From contig NZ_JAESVN010000002.1 in assembly GCF_016765775.1 (NCBI RefSeq), forward strand, positions 372,001-436,000: a stretch of 64,000 nucleotides of DNA, read 5' to 3'. The notes beneath the pieces are model-generated. The model worked only from the letters and a program-made list of their open reading frames with translations, did no database searches and was not told where the DNA came from. Below, one piece after another: positions 17,319-26,560 of this stretch; within the stretch, counting starts at the first letter, position 1, and every line of letters starts with the position of its first letter. Both the position numbers and the translations under genes were made by a program. This DNA is from Szabonella alba. Its GTDB lineage: Bacteria > Pseudomonadota > Alphaproteobacteria > Rhodobacterales > Rhodobacteraceae.

Positions 17319-19766
17319 TCAGGCGGCGGGCATCGCGACCGGGCGGTGATGCGCGGCCATCCAGACCAGCAGCGGCCCGGCCACGAACAGCGATGAGGCC
17401 GTGGCGATCACCACGCCCGCGATCATCGGCCATGCAAAGCCAGCAACCGCCGGCCCGCCCCAGAGTGCCATCGGGATCAGCGCGGCAAGGGTCGTGCCCG
17501 AGGTGAAGATGCAGCGTGCCAGAACCTGATTGAGACTGCGATCGACCACGGCGGCAAAACCCGCCTTCTGCACCCGCATCAGGTTTTCGCGCACCCGGTC
17601 GAAGACCACGACCTTGTCATTGACCGAATAGCCGATCAGCGTCAGCAGCGCGACAATGGTGGTCAGGTTCACCTCCCATCCTACCAGCGCGATGACGCCC
17701 AGCGTCTTGGTCACGTCCAGTGCCAGCACAAGGATCGCGGAAACCGCGAAATGCCATTCGAATCGCAGCCAGATATAGACCAGCATCGCCAGCACCGCCG
17801 CCGACAGGGCCAGCGCCCCGGTCCAGGCCAGTTCACCGCTGATCGTGGGGCCGACCAGTTCTATCTGGTCAAAGCTGACATCGGGAACCACGCTGCGGAT
17901 CGTGGTTTCCAGGGCCGCCACCGTGGCCTGTGTCGCATCCCCCTGCAGCCGCAGCAGCACCTCGGTCGGCGCGCCGAAGGTCTGCAGGGCGGCATCACCG
18001 AAGCCCGCAACAGCCGCGCGCAATCCGGCCAGCGGTATCGGGTCTGCGGATCCCAGCACCATCTGCACGCCACCGGTGAAGTCGATCCCCCAATGCGGAC
18101 CGGGCCAGACAAGCGCCGCAAGCGCCAGTGTCGACAGGATCGCAGACCCCGCCAGCGCCAGCGCGCCATGGCGCAGGAAGGACAGGTTGCCCGGTTCCGG
18201 CACCCGCCCGATCAGCGGCGGCAGGGCCAGCACCTTCATGCGGCGGTGCCGCGCCCAGCCCTCCATCACGATCCGCATCAGGGTGATCGCCGTGAACATC
18301 GAGATCAGGATGCCCAGTGTCATCGTCACCGCAAAACCCCGGATTGCGCCTGCGCCCAGCATGAACAGCAGGCCCATGGCCAGCAGCGTGGTGACATTGG
18401 CATCCAGAATCGTGCCCCAGGCGCGGTCATAGCCAAGCGCCAGCGCCTTCATCGCGCCCGCACCTCTGGCGGTTTCCTCTCGGATGCGGCTGAAGATCAG
18501 CACATTCGCATCCACCGCGATTCCCAGACACAGGATGATCCCGGCAATGCCCGGCAGGGTCAGCGTCGCGCCGATCATCCCCAGTGCCGCCAGTGTCAGG
18601 GCCACGTTCAGCCCCAGAATGGCTGAGGCGATGAGACCCCACATGCCGTAAAGCCCGACCATGATCACCACGACCAGCCCCAGCCCGGCGAGACCTGCAA
18701 CCAGCCCCGCCCGGATCGAATCGGCCCCCAGCGAGGCGCCGACCGTGCGTTCCTCGATCACCTCCAGTGAGGCGGGAAGCGACCCGGAATTCAGAAGGAC
18801 GGCCAGCGTGCCGGTTTCCTCGGCCGTGAAGCGGCCGGTGATCTGACCTGTTCCGCCCTGAATCGGCTGCTGGATCACCGGCGCGGTCAGCACCTGATCG
18901 TCCAGCACGATCGCGAACTGACGCCCGACATTGTCGGTGGTGATCCGCCCGAACTCCATCGCCCCCGCCGCATCGAAGCGGAAGGACACGACCGGTTGCC
19001 CGGTCTGCGGATCAAAGGCCGCCGAGGCCGAAACCAGATGCGTGCCCGACAGCACCTCTCGTTCCGTCACCGCAATCTGGCCGCCATCGCGGGCGGGCAG
19101 CATCCGGTAACCGGGGCGGGCGGTTGCGGCCCCCTCATCAACCATGTGGAAATTCATCTGGGCGGTAGAGCCCAGCAAGTCGCGCAACCGGCCCGGATCC
19201 TCGACCCCGGGAAGCTGCACAAGGATCCGGTCGCCGCCGACGCGGCTGATCTGTGGCTCGGCGACGCCGACCTGATCAATGCGGTGGCGGATCACCTCAA
19301 GGCTGCGGGCGGCGGCATCGGTTGCGCGGCTGTCCAGCGCGGTGGCGCTGACCTCCAGCCGGATCCGGCCCGCCTCTGTTGCGACGGTGAAACGGGGCGG
19401 GTCGGTCGGGGCCAGCCCCTCGGTCGCATACGCCCGCAGGGCGGCGCTGACCGCATCGGTGGCGGGCAGGGTGACCGCAGCTTCGCTGATGCGGACCTGA
19501 CGCGGATCGCCGCCCGCCTCCTCCAGCACAAGGCGGGCGGTATCAGCAGCCTCGCGCAGCGCATGGTCGGCCAGCGCCGCGCGGTCCACCGCCAGCAGCA
19601 GATGCGCGCCGCCCTGCAGGTCAAGCCCTAGTGAGACGGTGTTGGAGGACAGGAAAGCGGGCAGGTGCGCCCGCTGGGATTCGGACAGGAAGTTCGGGAT
19701 CGCAAGGGCGATTCCGGCGATCAGAAGCAGGGCATAGGTCGCAAGGACCCAGAAAGGTCTGCGCAT
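17319..19766 (-). CDS. secDF: Fused protein translocase subunit SecDF
   Basis: About 815 residues. SecD and SecF are joined in one chain. The SecD half runs to about residue 510: the first span, then GLDLQGGAHLLLAV, a P1 domain with VIRHRIDQVGVAEPQI and ILVQLPGVEDP, then spans with GIAGIILCLGIAVDANVLIFSRIREE. The SecF half has HWGIDFTGGVQMVL, IGYSVNDKVVVFDRVREN and spans to the end. SecDF uses the proton gradient to pull exported proteins through SecYEG. Two ATGs (19772, 19766) are possible. A 112-residue exported protein precedes it by 38 nt. Whether it is the only SecDF or a paralogue of separate secD/secF cannot be told here. Confidence 0.93.
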   Translation of the reverse strand: MRRPFWVLATYALLLIAGIALAIPNFLSESQRAHLPAFLSSNTVSLGLDLQGGAHLLLAVDRAALADHALREAADTARLVLEEAGGDPRQVRISEAAVTLPATDAVSAALRAYATEGLAPTDPPRFTVATEAGRIRLEVSATALDSRATDAAARSLEVIRHRIDQVGVAEPQISRVGGDRILVQLPGVEDPGRLRDLLGSTAQMNFHMVDEGAATARPGYRMLPARDGGQIAVTEREVLSGTHLVSASAAFDPQTGQPVVSFRFDAAGAMEFGRITTDNVGRQFAIVLDDQVLTAPVIQQPIQGGTGQITGRFTAEETGTLAVLLNSGSLPASLEVIEERTVGASLGADSIRAGLVAGLAGLGLVVVIMVGLYGMWGLIASAILGLNVALTLAALGMIGATLTLPGIAGIILCLGIAVDANVLIFSRIREETARGAGAMKALALGYDRAWGTILDANVTTLLAMGLLFMLGAGAIRGFAVTMTLGILISMFTAITLMRIVMEGWARHRRMKVLALPPLIGRVPEPGNLSFLRHGALALAGSAILSTLALAALVWPGPHWGIDFTGGVQMVLGSADPIPLAGLRAAVAGFGDAALQTFGAPTEVLLRLQGDATQATVAALETTIRSVVPDVSFDQIELVGPTISGELAWTGALALSAAVLAMLVYIWLRFEWHFAVSAILVLALDVTKTLGVIALVGWEVNLTTIVALLTLIGYSVNDKVVVFDRVRENLMRVQKAGFAAVVDRSLNQVLARCIFTSGTTLAALIPMALWGGPAVAGFAWPMIAGVVIATASSLFVAGPLLVWMAAHHRPVAMPAA

Positions 19767-19804
19767 GGGCATATCCTTGGTATCGGTGTCGGTTCAGGGC
19801 TGCG

Positions 19805-20143
19805 TCAGGACGCAACCACCGGAGGACCCCGTGCCGAAGGACGGCCCCGTCCGGGCAGGGCTGCCGGAACGGATTGGATGAAGGGAAGAAACAGACCCGC
19901 GCCCGGCTGGGAAGGCAGAACGGCCCTGCGCGCGGGCAGGGCGTCGTCACTTTGATCGGGCAGGGCGGCTGCGATCAGCCGATGGGCGACTGGCGCAAGC
20001 GCCGCCGTCTGCAGTCTTGCATCGCTGGCCGACTGACCGGCCGGGCCGGAAAAGGCATCCGCCGACGGCGTTGCACCGGACAGCGCCAGAACCAGTGTCA
20101 GGAACAGCGTTGCAAACAGCGACTGGAGCGGGCGGGTCGTCAT
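19805..20143 (-). CDS. Small exported protein of unknown function upstream of secDF
   Basis: 112 residues from the ATG at 20143, which follows an AGGA site. The N-terminus is a clear Sec signal (TTRPLQ, then a hydrophobic FATLFLTLVLALSGA, cleavage near ADA-F). The mature part is about 80 residues, rich in Ala, Pro, Arg and Gln, without cysteine, and ends in a Pro/Arg-rich PSARGPPVVAS. I do not recognise a family. The 38-nt gap to secDF suggests the same transcript. Confidence 0.55.
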   Translation of the reverse strand: MTTRPLQSLFATLFLTLVLALSGATPSADAFSGPAGQSASDARLQTAALAPVAHRLIAAALPDQSDDALPARRAVLPSQPGAGLFLPFIQSVPAALPGRGRPSARGPPVVAS

Positions 20144-20285
20144 GGGGCAAATCCTGACCGGAAGATCCCCGCAGCCGGACACCGGACGCCCCTGTCAGGG
20201 GTGCCTGTCATATCTGGCCCTTGCGGGCAGGGGGAACTGTCAGAACGCACCGCTGGCCTGTCGCAAAGGGTTGCAGAAAACCGCG

Positions 20286-20309
20286 TGGACCGGGGCAGCA
20301 CCCGGTCCA
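20286..20309 (-). terminator. Hairpin after the antiporter gene
   Basis: TGGACCGGG and CCCGGTCCA form a perfect 9-bp stem with a 6-base loop, about 60 nt after the antiporter stop. On the minus strand a TTTT follows some 8 bases beyond the stem. Plausible terminator separating the antiporter from the secDF transcript; the rest of 20144-20370 should hold the promoter for the small exported protein and secDF. Confidence 0.5.
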
Positions 20310-20370
20310 TGGTCAGATATAAGGCGCGGCCCGTGCCGATACAACGCGGATTGCCGGGCCGTGCGGCGGC

Positions 20371-21300
20371 CTAGCCCTGCGCCGACCAGACATAGGCGGC
20401 ATAGGCCAGCATGAGCCCGACCCCCGCCACACGCCCGATCACCGGGCGCAGCAGCAAAAGCGCCGTCAGCAGCGCCGAGGCCGCGATCATCACCGGCAGG
20501 TCGAAGCTGGCGAAACGCGGGGCCACGGGGATCGGCGCAATCACGGCGGTCACGCCCAGAATGCCCAGCACGTTGAAGATGTTCGAGCCGACGATATTGC
20601 CGATGGCAATCTCGGATTGCCGCCGGATCGCCGCGATCAGTGACGTTGCCAGTTCCGGCAAGGAGGTGCCGATCGCCACGATGGTCAGGCCGATGAACGC
20701 CTCGGAAATGCCATAGCCGCGCGCGACATTGACCGCGCCATCAACCAGAAACCGCGCGCCCAGCATCAACGCAGCCAGCCCGACCGCTACCCAGAGGGCG
20801 GCCTGCCAGAGCGGCAGCATGGGGCTTGTATCCACCTCTCCCGTATCGGGGCCGGGCTGCATGTAGGCCCAGACCAGATAGCCGATCAGCCCGGCGATCA
20901 GCGCCGCCCCGGGCAGCGTGCCGACCTGTCCCATCCAGAACAGCGGCAGCAGTGCAAGGGCTGCCGCCATCATGACGGCAGTATCGCGGCGCAGCGTGCC
21001 GCCCATCACCCGGATCGGCCAGACCAGCGCCGAAAGCCCGACGATTAGCAGGATATTCCCGATATTCGAGCCGATGATATTGCCGATGGCAATATCGGGC
21101 ACCCCGCGCAGCGCCGCATCGACCGAGACCAGCAGTTCCGGCGTCGAGGTGCCGAAGCCCACAACGGTCAGGCCGATCAGGAGCGGCGGGATTGCCAGTC
21201 TGCGGGCGATGCCGACCGCGCCGCGCACCAGCGCCTCGCCACCGAGGAACAGGCCGATCAGCCCGCCGAGAATGAAAATCCAGTCCAAGATCGTCTCCAT
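20371..21300 (-). CDS. Calcium/sodium antiporter family protein (YrbG-like, CaCA superfamily)
   Basis: 309 residues from the ATG at 21300; the upstream open part is leader. About ten membrane spans arranged as two inverted halves, each with an alpha-repeat: GLTVVGFGTSTPELLVSV in the first half and GLTIVAIGTSLPELATSL in the second. These carry the acidic residues that bind Ca2+ or Na+. Each half also has an IGNI(I/V)GSNI block. Function: ion exchange across the inner membrane. The specific ion is not provable from sequence. Confidence 0.92.
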   Translation of the reverse strand: METILDWIFILGGLIGLFLGGEALVRGAVGIARRLAIPPLLIGLTVVGFGTSTPELLVSVDAALRGVPDIAIGNIIGSNIGNILLIVGLSALVWPIRVMGGTLRRDTAVMMAAALALLPLFWMGQVGTLPGAALIAGLIGYLVWAYMQPGPDTGEVDTSPMLPLWQAALWVAVGLAALMLGARFLVDGAVNVARGYGISEAFIGLTIVAIGTSLPELATSLIAAIRRQSEIAIGNIVGSNIFNVLGILGVTAVIAPIPVAPRFASFDLPVMIAASALLTALLLLRPVIGRVAGVGLMLAYAAYVWSAQG

Positions 21301-21347
21301 GGTCAAAGGTTCAGAAAGGGGGGAGAAAGGTTCAGGGTGGGTCGGGT

Positions 21348-21761
21348 TCAGGGGCCGGTCCTGCGCCGCCAAAGCGTCCAGCGACGGCGCAGCCGGATGA
21401 TCGCAGCCGAGACAGGGGGCCGCAACGGGGCAAGATCGACTGACAAAAGTAGCAGCCCCGCCGGGATCATCCAGAGGCCAAAGACCGGCAGGATGGCCAG
21501 CAGGCCGCCTGCGACAAGGGCCAGCCCCAGCGGCAGGCGGAAGATCGCGGCGGACCTGCCGCGCAGAAAGCCGAAAACCCCGCGCAGCCAGGGCATGCGG
21601 CTGGAAAACAGCGCAAACTGCCGCTCCATCCGCCGCAGATAGCGCTCCCGCGCCGCGCTTGCGGCCTGTCGCCGAAGATCAGAATGCGAAGCCGCTGCCG
21701 GCTCCGAAGTGGACCGGGCAAAGCGGGGCAGCAGGCGCGAAATCAGGGATGCCAGCGGCAT
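21348..21761 (-). CDS. Small membrane protein, PGPGW-like, unknown function
   Basis: 137 residues. The N-terminal 70 residues are basic and probably cytoplasmic (SDLRRQAASAARERYLRRMERQ). Then come two closely spaced hydrophobic segments, LPLGLALVAGGLLAILPVFGLW and IPAGLLLLSVDL, and an Arg-rich tail (RLRRRWTLWRRRTG). The double hairpin of short spans with Gly/Pro turns resembles PGPGW-type transmembrane proteins. It lies 47 nt before the antiporter on the same strand. Confidence 0.65.
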   Translation of the reverse strand: MPLASLISRLLPRFARSTSEPAAASHSDLRRQAASAARERYLRRMERQFALFSSRMPWLRGVFGFLRGRSAAIFRLPLGLALVAGGLLAILPVFGLWMIPAGLLLLSVDLAPLRPPVSAAIIRLRRRWTLWRRRTGP

Positions 21762-22075
21762 TGTGACAGGTCCGGACAGGTCGGGCCGCCCCCGTCATCG
21801 CCCTGTGCGGCGGTCAGGGGGAAACCCGATGCGGTCCGACATCACAACACCATGTTGCCAGAGGGGCCCGGCCCGCAGGTGAAAGGTGGCGATGCGCCTG
21901 CAGGGATCAAGCCGGACCGGATGAATTATTTTTGCCGCCTTCCCCGCGCGGCCATCCTTGCCGGACAAGGCCCCCGCATCGCCCGCAACCCGGGCCCGGT
22001 TTGCCCGACTGCGCGCCGCAGCACATGGCATGCGGGCGACATCCGGGCAAATCATCGACCTCCTCGCGGAATTTC
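21762..22075. other. Divergent intergenic region, no gene seen
   Basis: Lies between the small membrane protein (minus) and the iron-binding protein (plus). Short frames here have no ribosome site or family resemblance. It contains an AT-rich patch at about 21921-21931 that is unusual for the neighbourhood and could be part of the minus-strand promoter. Confidence 0.45.
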
Positions 22076-22104
22076 TTGACACAAAACTGTCACAATCGTT
22101 TGAT
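22076..22104 (+). promoter_or_regulatory. Predicted sigma-70 promoter of the ferric-iron importer
   Basis: TTGACA at 22076-22081 is a perfect -35 box. A 17-base spacer leads to TTTGAT at 22099-22104 (4 of 6 to TATAAT). The binding-protein gene starts 33 nt later. The direct evidence is the -35 match and spacing. No Fur, RirA or Irr box was recognised with confidence. Confidence 0.55.
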
Positions 22105-22136
22105 CGGACCAATAGACCAGACCCGGGGGAGTGGGC

Positions 22137-23162
22137 ATGTTCGGATTTTCACGCAAGGCGACCGTTCTGGCAGGGGCGATGGTGCTGGGGCTCGCGGCCC
22201 CGGTTTCCGCGCAGGACAAGGGGCAGGTCAATGTGGTCTGCGTTCTGGCGGAATGGTGCGACGCGATGCGCGCGCCCTTCGAGGCGGCGACCGGCTATCG
22301 CATGGAGTTTCTGAACCTGCGGTCCAATGAGGCGCTGGTGCGAATCCGCGCGGAAAGCTCCAACCCCACCTTCGACGCCTATTTCGCGGGCACGGGCGAT
22401 CCGCATTTCGTCGCGGCGCGCGAAGGGTTGACCGAGTATCACGATTCGCCGCTGAAATCCGAACTGCTGCCTGACCTCGTATCGGCGGTCGACGGGGCCT
22501 ATCTGCCGATCTACGCCAATCCCATCGCCTTCGCGGTCAATCCACAGGTTCTGGAACAGGCGGGCGCGCCGATGCCGGCCTCGTGGCGCGATCTGGCCAA
22601 TCCGGCCTACAAGGGGTTGATGGGCATGGCCGACCCGAATTCCTCGGGCACGGCCTATGTGGTGATCGCGACGCTGGTGCAGTTGTTCGGCGAGGAGGAG
22701 GCTTTCGACCTTCTGGCCGCGATGCATCAGAACATGGCCAGCTATACCCGGTCGGGTTCGGGGGCGCTGGGGCCGGTCGGTCAGGGAGAACTGGGGATCG
22801 GCGTGATCTTCATGTCCTCGATCGTGCGCGAGATCCAGAACGGCTTTCCCATCGAGATCGTGCTGCCCGAGGAGGGCACGGGATATGAGATCAGCGGCGT
22901 CAGTCTGGTCAAGAACGGCCCCAATCCCGAAGGGGGCCGGGCCTTCATCGACTATGTGCTGAGCAAGGAAGCCCAGGATCTGGGAGAGCCGACCGGCAAC
23001 CCCCAGCCCAAGGCGAATATGAACGCCACCCTGCCCGAAGGCGCGCCGGAAATGTCGAAGGTCAATATCATCGACTATGATTTCGTGACCTATGGCGACC
23101 CGGATCTTCAGTCGCGGCTGATCGGCCGCTGGACCAGCGAAATCTTCCCGGTGCCGCGCTGA
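22137..23162 (+). CDS. Ferric iron ABC transporter, substrate-binding protein (AfuA/FbpA-like)
   Basis: 341 residues from the ATG at 22137, five bases after a GGGGGAG site; an in-frame GTG at 22131 lies within the site itself. Signal peptide: FSRKATVLAGAMVLGLAAPVSA-Q. The mature part has family 1 binding-protein features (VNVVCVLAEWCDAM, YLPIYANPIAFAVNP, MADPNSSGTAYVVIATLVQ, GVSLVKNGPNP, NPQPKAN). Predicted substrate is free or loosely chelated Fe3+; thiamine or phosphonate relatives cannot be fully excluded. First of a three-gene importer. Confidence 0.85.
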   Translation: MFGFSRKATVLAGAMVLGLAAPVSAQDKGQVNVVCVLAEWCDAMRAPFEAATGYRMEFLNLRSNEALVRIRAESSNPTFDAYFAGTGDPHFVAAREGLTEYHDSPLKSELLPDLVSAVDGAYLPIYANPIAFAVNPQVLEQAGAPMPASWRDLANPAYKGLMGMADPNSSGTAYVVIATLVQLFGEEEAFDLLAAMHQNMASYTRSGSGALGPVGQGELGIGVIFMSSIVREIQNGFPIEIVLPEEGTGYEISGVSLVKNGPNPEGGRAFIDYVLSKEAQDLGEPTGNPQPKANMNATLPEGAPEMSKVNIIDYDFVTYGDPDLQSRLIGRWTSEIFPVPR

Positions 23163-23205
23163 TCCTCGTGCAGAAACGGTGCATGTGCAGAAAACCGAAG
23201 CCGTG

Positions 23206-25461
23206 ATGGCCGAAGCGCGGATCACCGCCTCGCCATGGTCGCGCCTGACGGCGGCCCCGGCCTGGGCCGGTCTGTCGCTGCTGGTCTGGGCCGTCCTGCC
23301 CTATACGCGGGAAGGGCGGCGCTTTCTGCCGCTGGATTACGCCTATCACGCCGTTGCCATGGGGCCGGGCGCGCATTGGCTGCTGGCGGTCGCGGCGCTG
23401 GCGGTCCTGCTGCTTTACCTTGCAGGCCCCGCCCTTGGTCTGGCGCCCCGGCGGCGCGGCGATCTGGCCTTTGTGACGGCGGGACTTGGGGCGCTGATCC
23501 CGGCGGCGGGGCTTCTTTACGCGGGCGTGCCCTTCGGCTGGGGGGCGATGCTGGGCATCCTTGGCATGGTCGTCGCGGCGGGGGCGGCGCTGTCGGATGG
23601 CGGGCGGGTGCGGGGCGATGCTTTCGTGGGGGCCAGCATCCTGCTGATGCTTCTGTTCGTGACGCTGTTCATCACCGTGCCGCTGGTCATGGTGATGCGC
23701 TCGGCGGTCTGGATCGACGGCACGTTCACGCTGGTGCAATTCGCCCGCACCTTTGCAAGTCCGCTTTTCCTGTTTGTCGACAACCCCTATACCGAGGTCG
23801 CCGAAGGGGCCCGGGTCGGGATGCTGGGCGGCATCGGCGCGGTTCTGGGGCTGGCCTCAGGCGTTCGCGTCTCGCGCCGCAGGACCGGGTTGCGCCGGGC
23901 GGGTGCGGTGCTGCTCTGGCTTCTGGGCGGGGCGATTGCGGGCTGGGCGCTGGGGATCATGATCTGGGGGCGCGGCGCGCTGCCCTCGACATTGCTGGTC
24001 GCGCTGATCGTGGCGCCCTCGGCGACGATGCTGGGCTTCGTGCTGGCGCTGCTGGGTCAGCGCACGCAAAGCCGTGCGGTGCGGGGTGTGCTGGGTGTGG
24101 CCTCGGTCCTGCCTTTCATCACCCCGCCTTTCGTCATCGGTTTCTCGATGATCTTCCTGTTCGGACGCCGGGGGCTTGTCACCTTCGACATTCTGGGCAT
24201 TCCGCCCGCGATGAACCCGATTTACGGCATCGTCGGCGTGTCCTTCGCGCAGATCCTCGGGCTGGCGCCGGTGGCCTATCTCATCATCCGCGGCTCGCTC
24301 AACTCGCTCAACCCCGCGCTGGAAGAGGCGGCGACCACGCTGGGGTCAAGCCGCTGGCGGGTGTTCAGGGATATCACATGGCCCTTGGTGCGCCCCGGTA
24401 TCGCGGCCTCACTGCTGCTGGCCTCGATCGAATCGATCTCGGATTTCGGCACGCCGCTGGTTCTGGGCGGGGACCGGAATTTCCTTGCGACCGAGGTGTT
24501 TCTGGCGCTGACAGGGCGCTATTCGCAGCCCGAGGCGGCGGTTTACGGCGTGGTGCTGCTGTCGCTGGTCGGGCTGATCTTCATCGGCAGCCGGATCATG
24601 CTGGGGGTCAAGGGCTTCACCACCGTCACGGGCAAGCCCGCCTCGGGTGCCTTCCTGCGTCTGCCCAAGGGGCTTGAGGCCGGGCTGACGGCGCTGGCGC
24701 TGGTCTGGTTCGGGCTGATCGCGGCCCTTTACCTTGCCATCTTCTACGGCTCCTTCGTGCGGATCTGGGGCATCAACAACACGCTGACCGTCCAGCATTA
24801 CATCGACTTCTGGCAACAGGGCTGGCCGACGGTCTGGACCACGGTGAAACTGTCCTTCTACAGCGCGGTTCCGGCCATGATGATCGGCGGGCTGATCGCC
24901 TATCTGGTAACGCGGCACCGGTTCTACGGGCGCGGGTATCTGGAATTCGGATCGCTGCTGTCCTTCGCGACGCCCGGCACGGTGATGGGTCTGGCCTATA
25001 TCCTGGCCTTCAACGATGGCGCGCTCCTGATGACCGGCACATCGGCGATCATCGTGCTGGCGCTGGTCTTTCGCAACATGCCGGTGGCGATCCGGGCCTC
25101 GATCTCGGGCCTGTCGCAGATCGACCGCAGTCTTGAGGAGGCTTCGGCCACGCTGAAGGCCGGGTCCGGGATCACCATGGTCAAGGTGCTGGCGCCGCTC
25201 TTGATTTATCCGCTGCTGGCGGGGCTGATCTTTGCCTTCGTCTCGGCGATGACAGCGGTCAGTCAGGTGATCTTCCTTGTCGGCGCGGGCAACAACCTTG
25301 CAACTGTCCTGCTGCTCAGCTGGGTCGAACAGGGCAGGCTGGGCCGCGCGGCGGCCATGGCAAGCGTGCTGATCCTCGGGCTGCTGGCGCTGATCCTGCT
25401 GTTGCTGGTGGTCTCGCGCCGGGTCGATGCCCGCAACCGCAAGAAAGGAAAACCCGCATGA
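23206..25461 (+). CDS. Ferric iron ABC transporter, double-module permease
   Basis: 751 residues from the ATG at 23206; an in-frame GTG lies at 23179. Two binding-protein-dependent permease modules are fused, each with the EAA loop: ALEEAATTLGSSRWRVF...ITWPLVRPG in the first and SLEEASATLKAGSGITMVKVLAPLLIYPL in the second. Additional N-terminal spans make it longer than the usual FbpB of about 500-560 residues. It forms the whole membrane channel for the importer and overlaps the ATPase gene by 4 nt (ATGA). Confidence 0.88.
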   Translation: MAEARITASPWSRLTAAPAWAGLSLLVWAVLPYTREGRRFLPLDYAYHAVAMGPGAHWLLAVAALAVLLLYLAGPALGLAPRRRGDLAFVTAGLGALIPAAGLLYAGVPFGWGAMLGILGMVVAAGAALSDGGRVRGDAFVGASILLMLLFVTLFITVPLVMVMRSAVWIDGTFTLVQFARTFASPLFLFVDNPYTEVAEGARVGMLGGIGAVLGLASGVRVSRRRTGLRRAGAVLLWLLGGAIAGWALGIMIWGRGALPSTLLVALIVAPSATMLGFVLALLGQRTQSRAVRGVLGVASVLPFITPPFVIGFSMIFLFGRRGLVTFDILGIPPAMNPIYGIVGVSFAQILGLAPVAYLIIRGSLNSLNPALEEAATTLGSSRWRVFRDITWPLVRPGIAASLLLASIESISDFGTPLVLGGDRNFLATEVFLALTGRYSQPEAAVYGVVLLSLVGLIFIGSRIMLGVKGFTTVTGKPASGAFLRLPKGLEAGLTALALVWFGLIAALYLAIFYGSFVRIWGINNTLTVQHYIDFWQQGWPTVWTTVKLSFYSAVPAMMIGGLIAYLVTRHRFYGRGYLEFGSLLSFATPGTVMGLAYILAFNDGALLMTGTSAIIVLALVFRNMPVAIRASISGLSQIDRSLEEASATLKAGSGITMVKVLAPLLIYPLLAGLIFAFVSAMTAVSQVIFLVGAGNNLATVLLLSWVEQGRLGRAAAMASVLILGLLALILLLLVVSRRVDARNRKKGKPA

Positions 25462-26540
25462 GAATGGGCGAGGGAAATGCGCCTGCGGCCGTGGTCCTGC
25501 GGCGCGTGCTGAAAAGCTTCGGCACCGGGGCGCCCGCCGTCGACACGATCAACCTTGATATCGCGCCGGGGGAACTGGTCACGCTGCTGGGCCCGTCGGG
25601 TTGTGGCAAGACGACGACGCTGCGGATGATCGCCGGGCTGGAGGAGCCGACCGCAGGCAGCATCACCATCGGGGATGAGGATGTGACCCATCTTCCGGCG
25701 GAAAAGCGCGATGTGACGATGGTGTTCCAGTCCTATGCGCTGTTTCCGCATATGAATGTGTTCGAGAATGTCGCCTATGGGCTGAAGGTCGCCCGCCGCC
25801 CCCGCCCGGAAATCGCGGCCCGTGTGGCCGAGGCGCTGGATCTGGTCGGGTTGGGGGCCTATGCTGACCGGTCGGTGGATGCGCTGTCGGGCGGCCAGCA
25901 ACAGCGCGTGGCCCTTGCCCGCGCGCTGGTGATGAAGCCGCGCGTGATCCTGTTCGATGAACCGCTGTCCAATCTTGATGCCAAGCTGCGCTTGCGGGTG
26001 CGGGCGGAAATCCGGGCATTGCAGCGCAGGCTTGGGCTGACGGCGGTCTATGTGACCCATGATCAGGAAGAGGCGCTGGCCATATCGGACCGGGTGGTGG
26101 TTATGAAATCGGGCCGGATCGAACAGATCGGCACCCCACGCGACCTTTACACCCGTCCCGCGACGCGGTTTGTCGCGGATTTCATCGGGTCGGCCAATAT
26201 CCTGCCCGGAACCTGGGACGGGGCGCAGGTGTTTCTGGACGGTATCGGCTTTGCCCATGCGCAGGAGGACCTTGCGCCGGGGCCTGTTTCGGTCGTGCTG
26301 CGCCCTGAAAGCCTGCGGCCCGGGCCCAGCGGTCTGCCCGCGACGGTTGCGGCGATTTCCTTCCTCGGGGCCTCGACGCAGGTCGATCTGGAAACGGCGG
26401 CAGGGCCTGTTACGGCGCTGTTGCCCGATGCCGCCGCTGCAGGGCTAGAGACGGGGCAGCAGACGCGTCTCGATATCGCGGGCGGCGGGATGCATCTTCT
26501 GGCGGGGGGCGAGGATGCGCCGCAGGCTGCGCCGACCTGA
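25458..26540 (+). CDS. Ferric iron ABC transporter, ATPase (FbpC/AfuC-like)
   Basis: 360 residues. Walker A LLGPSGCGKTTTLRMIAGLE, Q-loop MVFQSYALFPHMNVFENVAYGL, signature ALSGGQQQRVALARAL, Walker B VILFDEPLSNLDAKLR and switch histidine YVTHDQEEAL. Residues about 240-350 are a TOBE-type regulatory domain, as in importers of iron, sugars or polyamines. Iron is inferred from the cognate binding protein. An alternative ATG lies two codons on. Confidence 0.88.
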   Translation: MRMGEGNAPAAVVLRRVLKSFGTGAPAVDTINLDIAPGELVTLLGPSGCGKTTTLRMIAGLEEPTAGSITIGDEDVTHLPAEKRDVTMVFQSYALFPHMNVFENVAYGLKVARRPRPEIAARVAEALDLVGLGAYADRSVDALSGGQQQRVALARALVMKPRVILFDEPLSNLDAKLRLRVRAEIRALQRRLGLTAVYVTHDQEEALAISDRVVVMKSGRIEQIGTPRDLYTRPATRFVADFIGSANILPGTWDGAQVFLDGIGFAHAQEDLAPGPVSVVLRPESLRPGPSGLPATVAAISFLGASTQVDLETAAGPVTALLPDAAAAGLETGQQTRLDIAGGGMHLLAGGEDAPQAAPT

Positions 26541-26560
26541 AAGGGTTTTCCCGCAACCCC

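Noticed and set aside
20144-20370. Possible third cobalamin riboswitch before the small exported protein
   Set aside because: A CTGCCCC-containing hairpin is present, but the GCAACTG core, CCACTG and closing blocks are missing.
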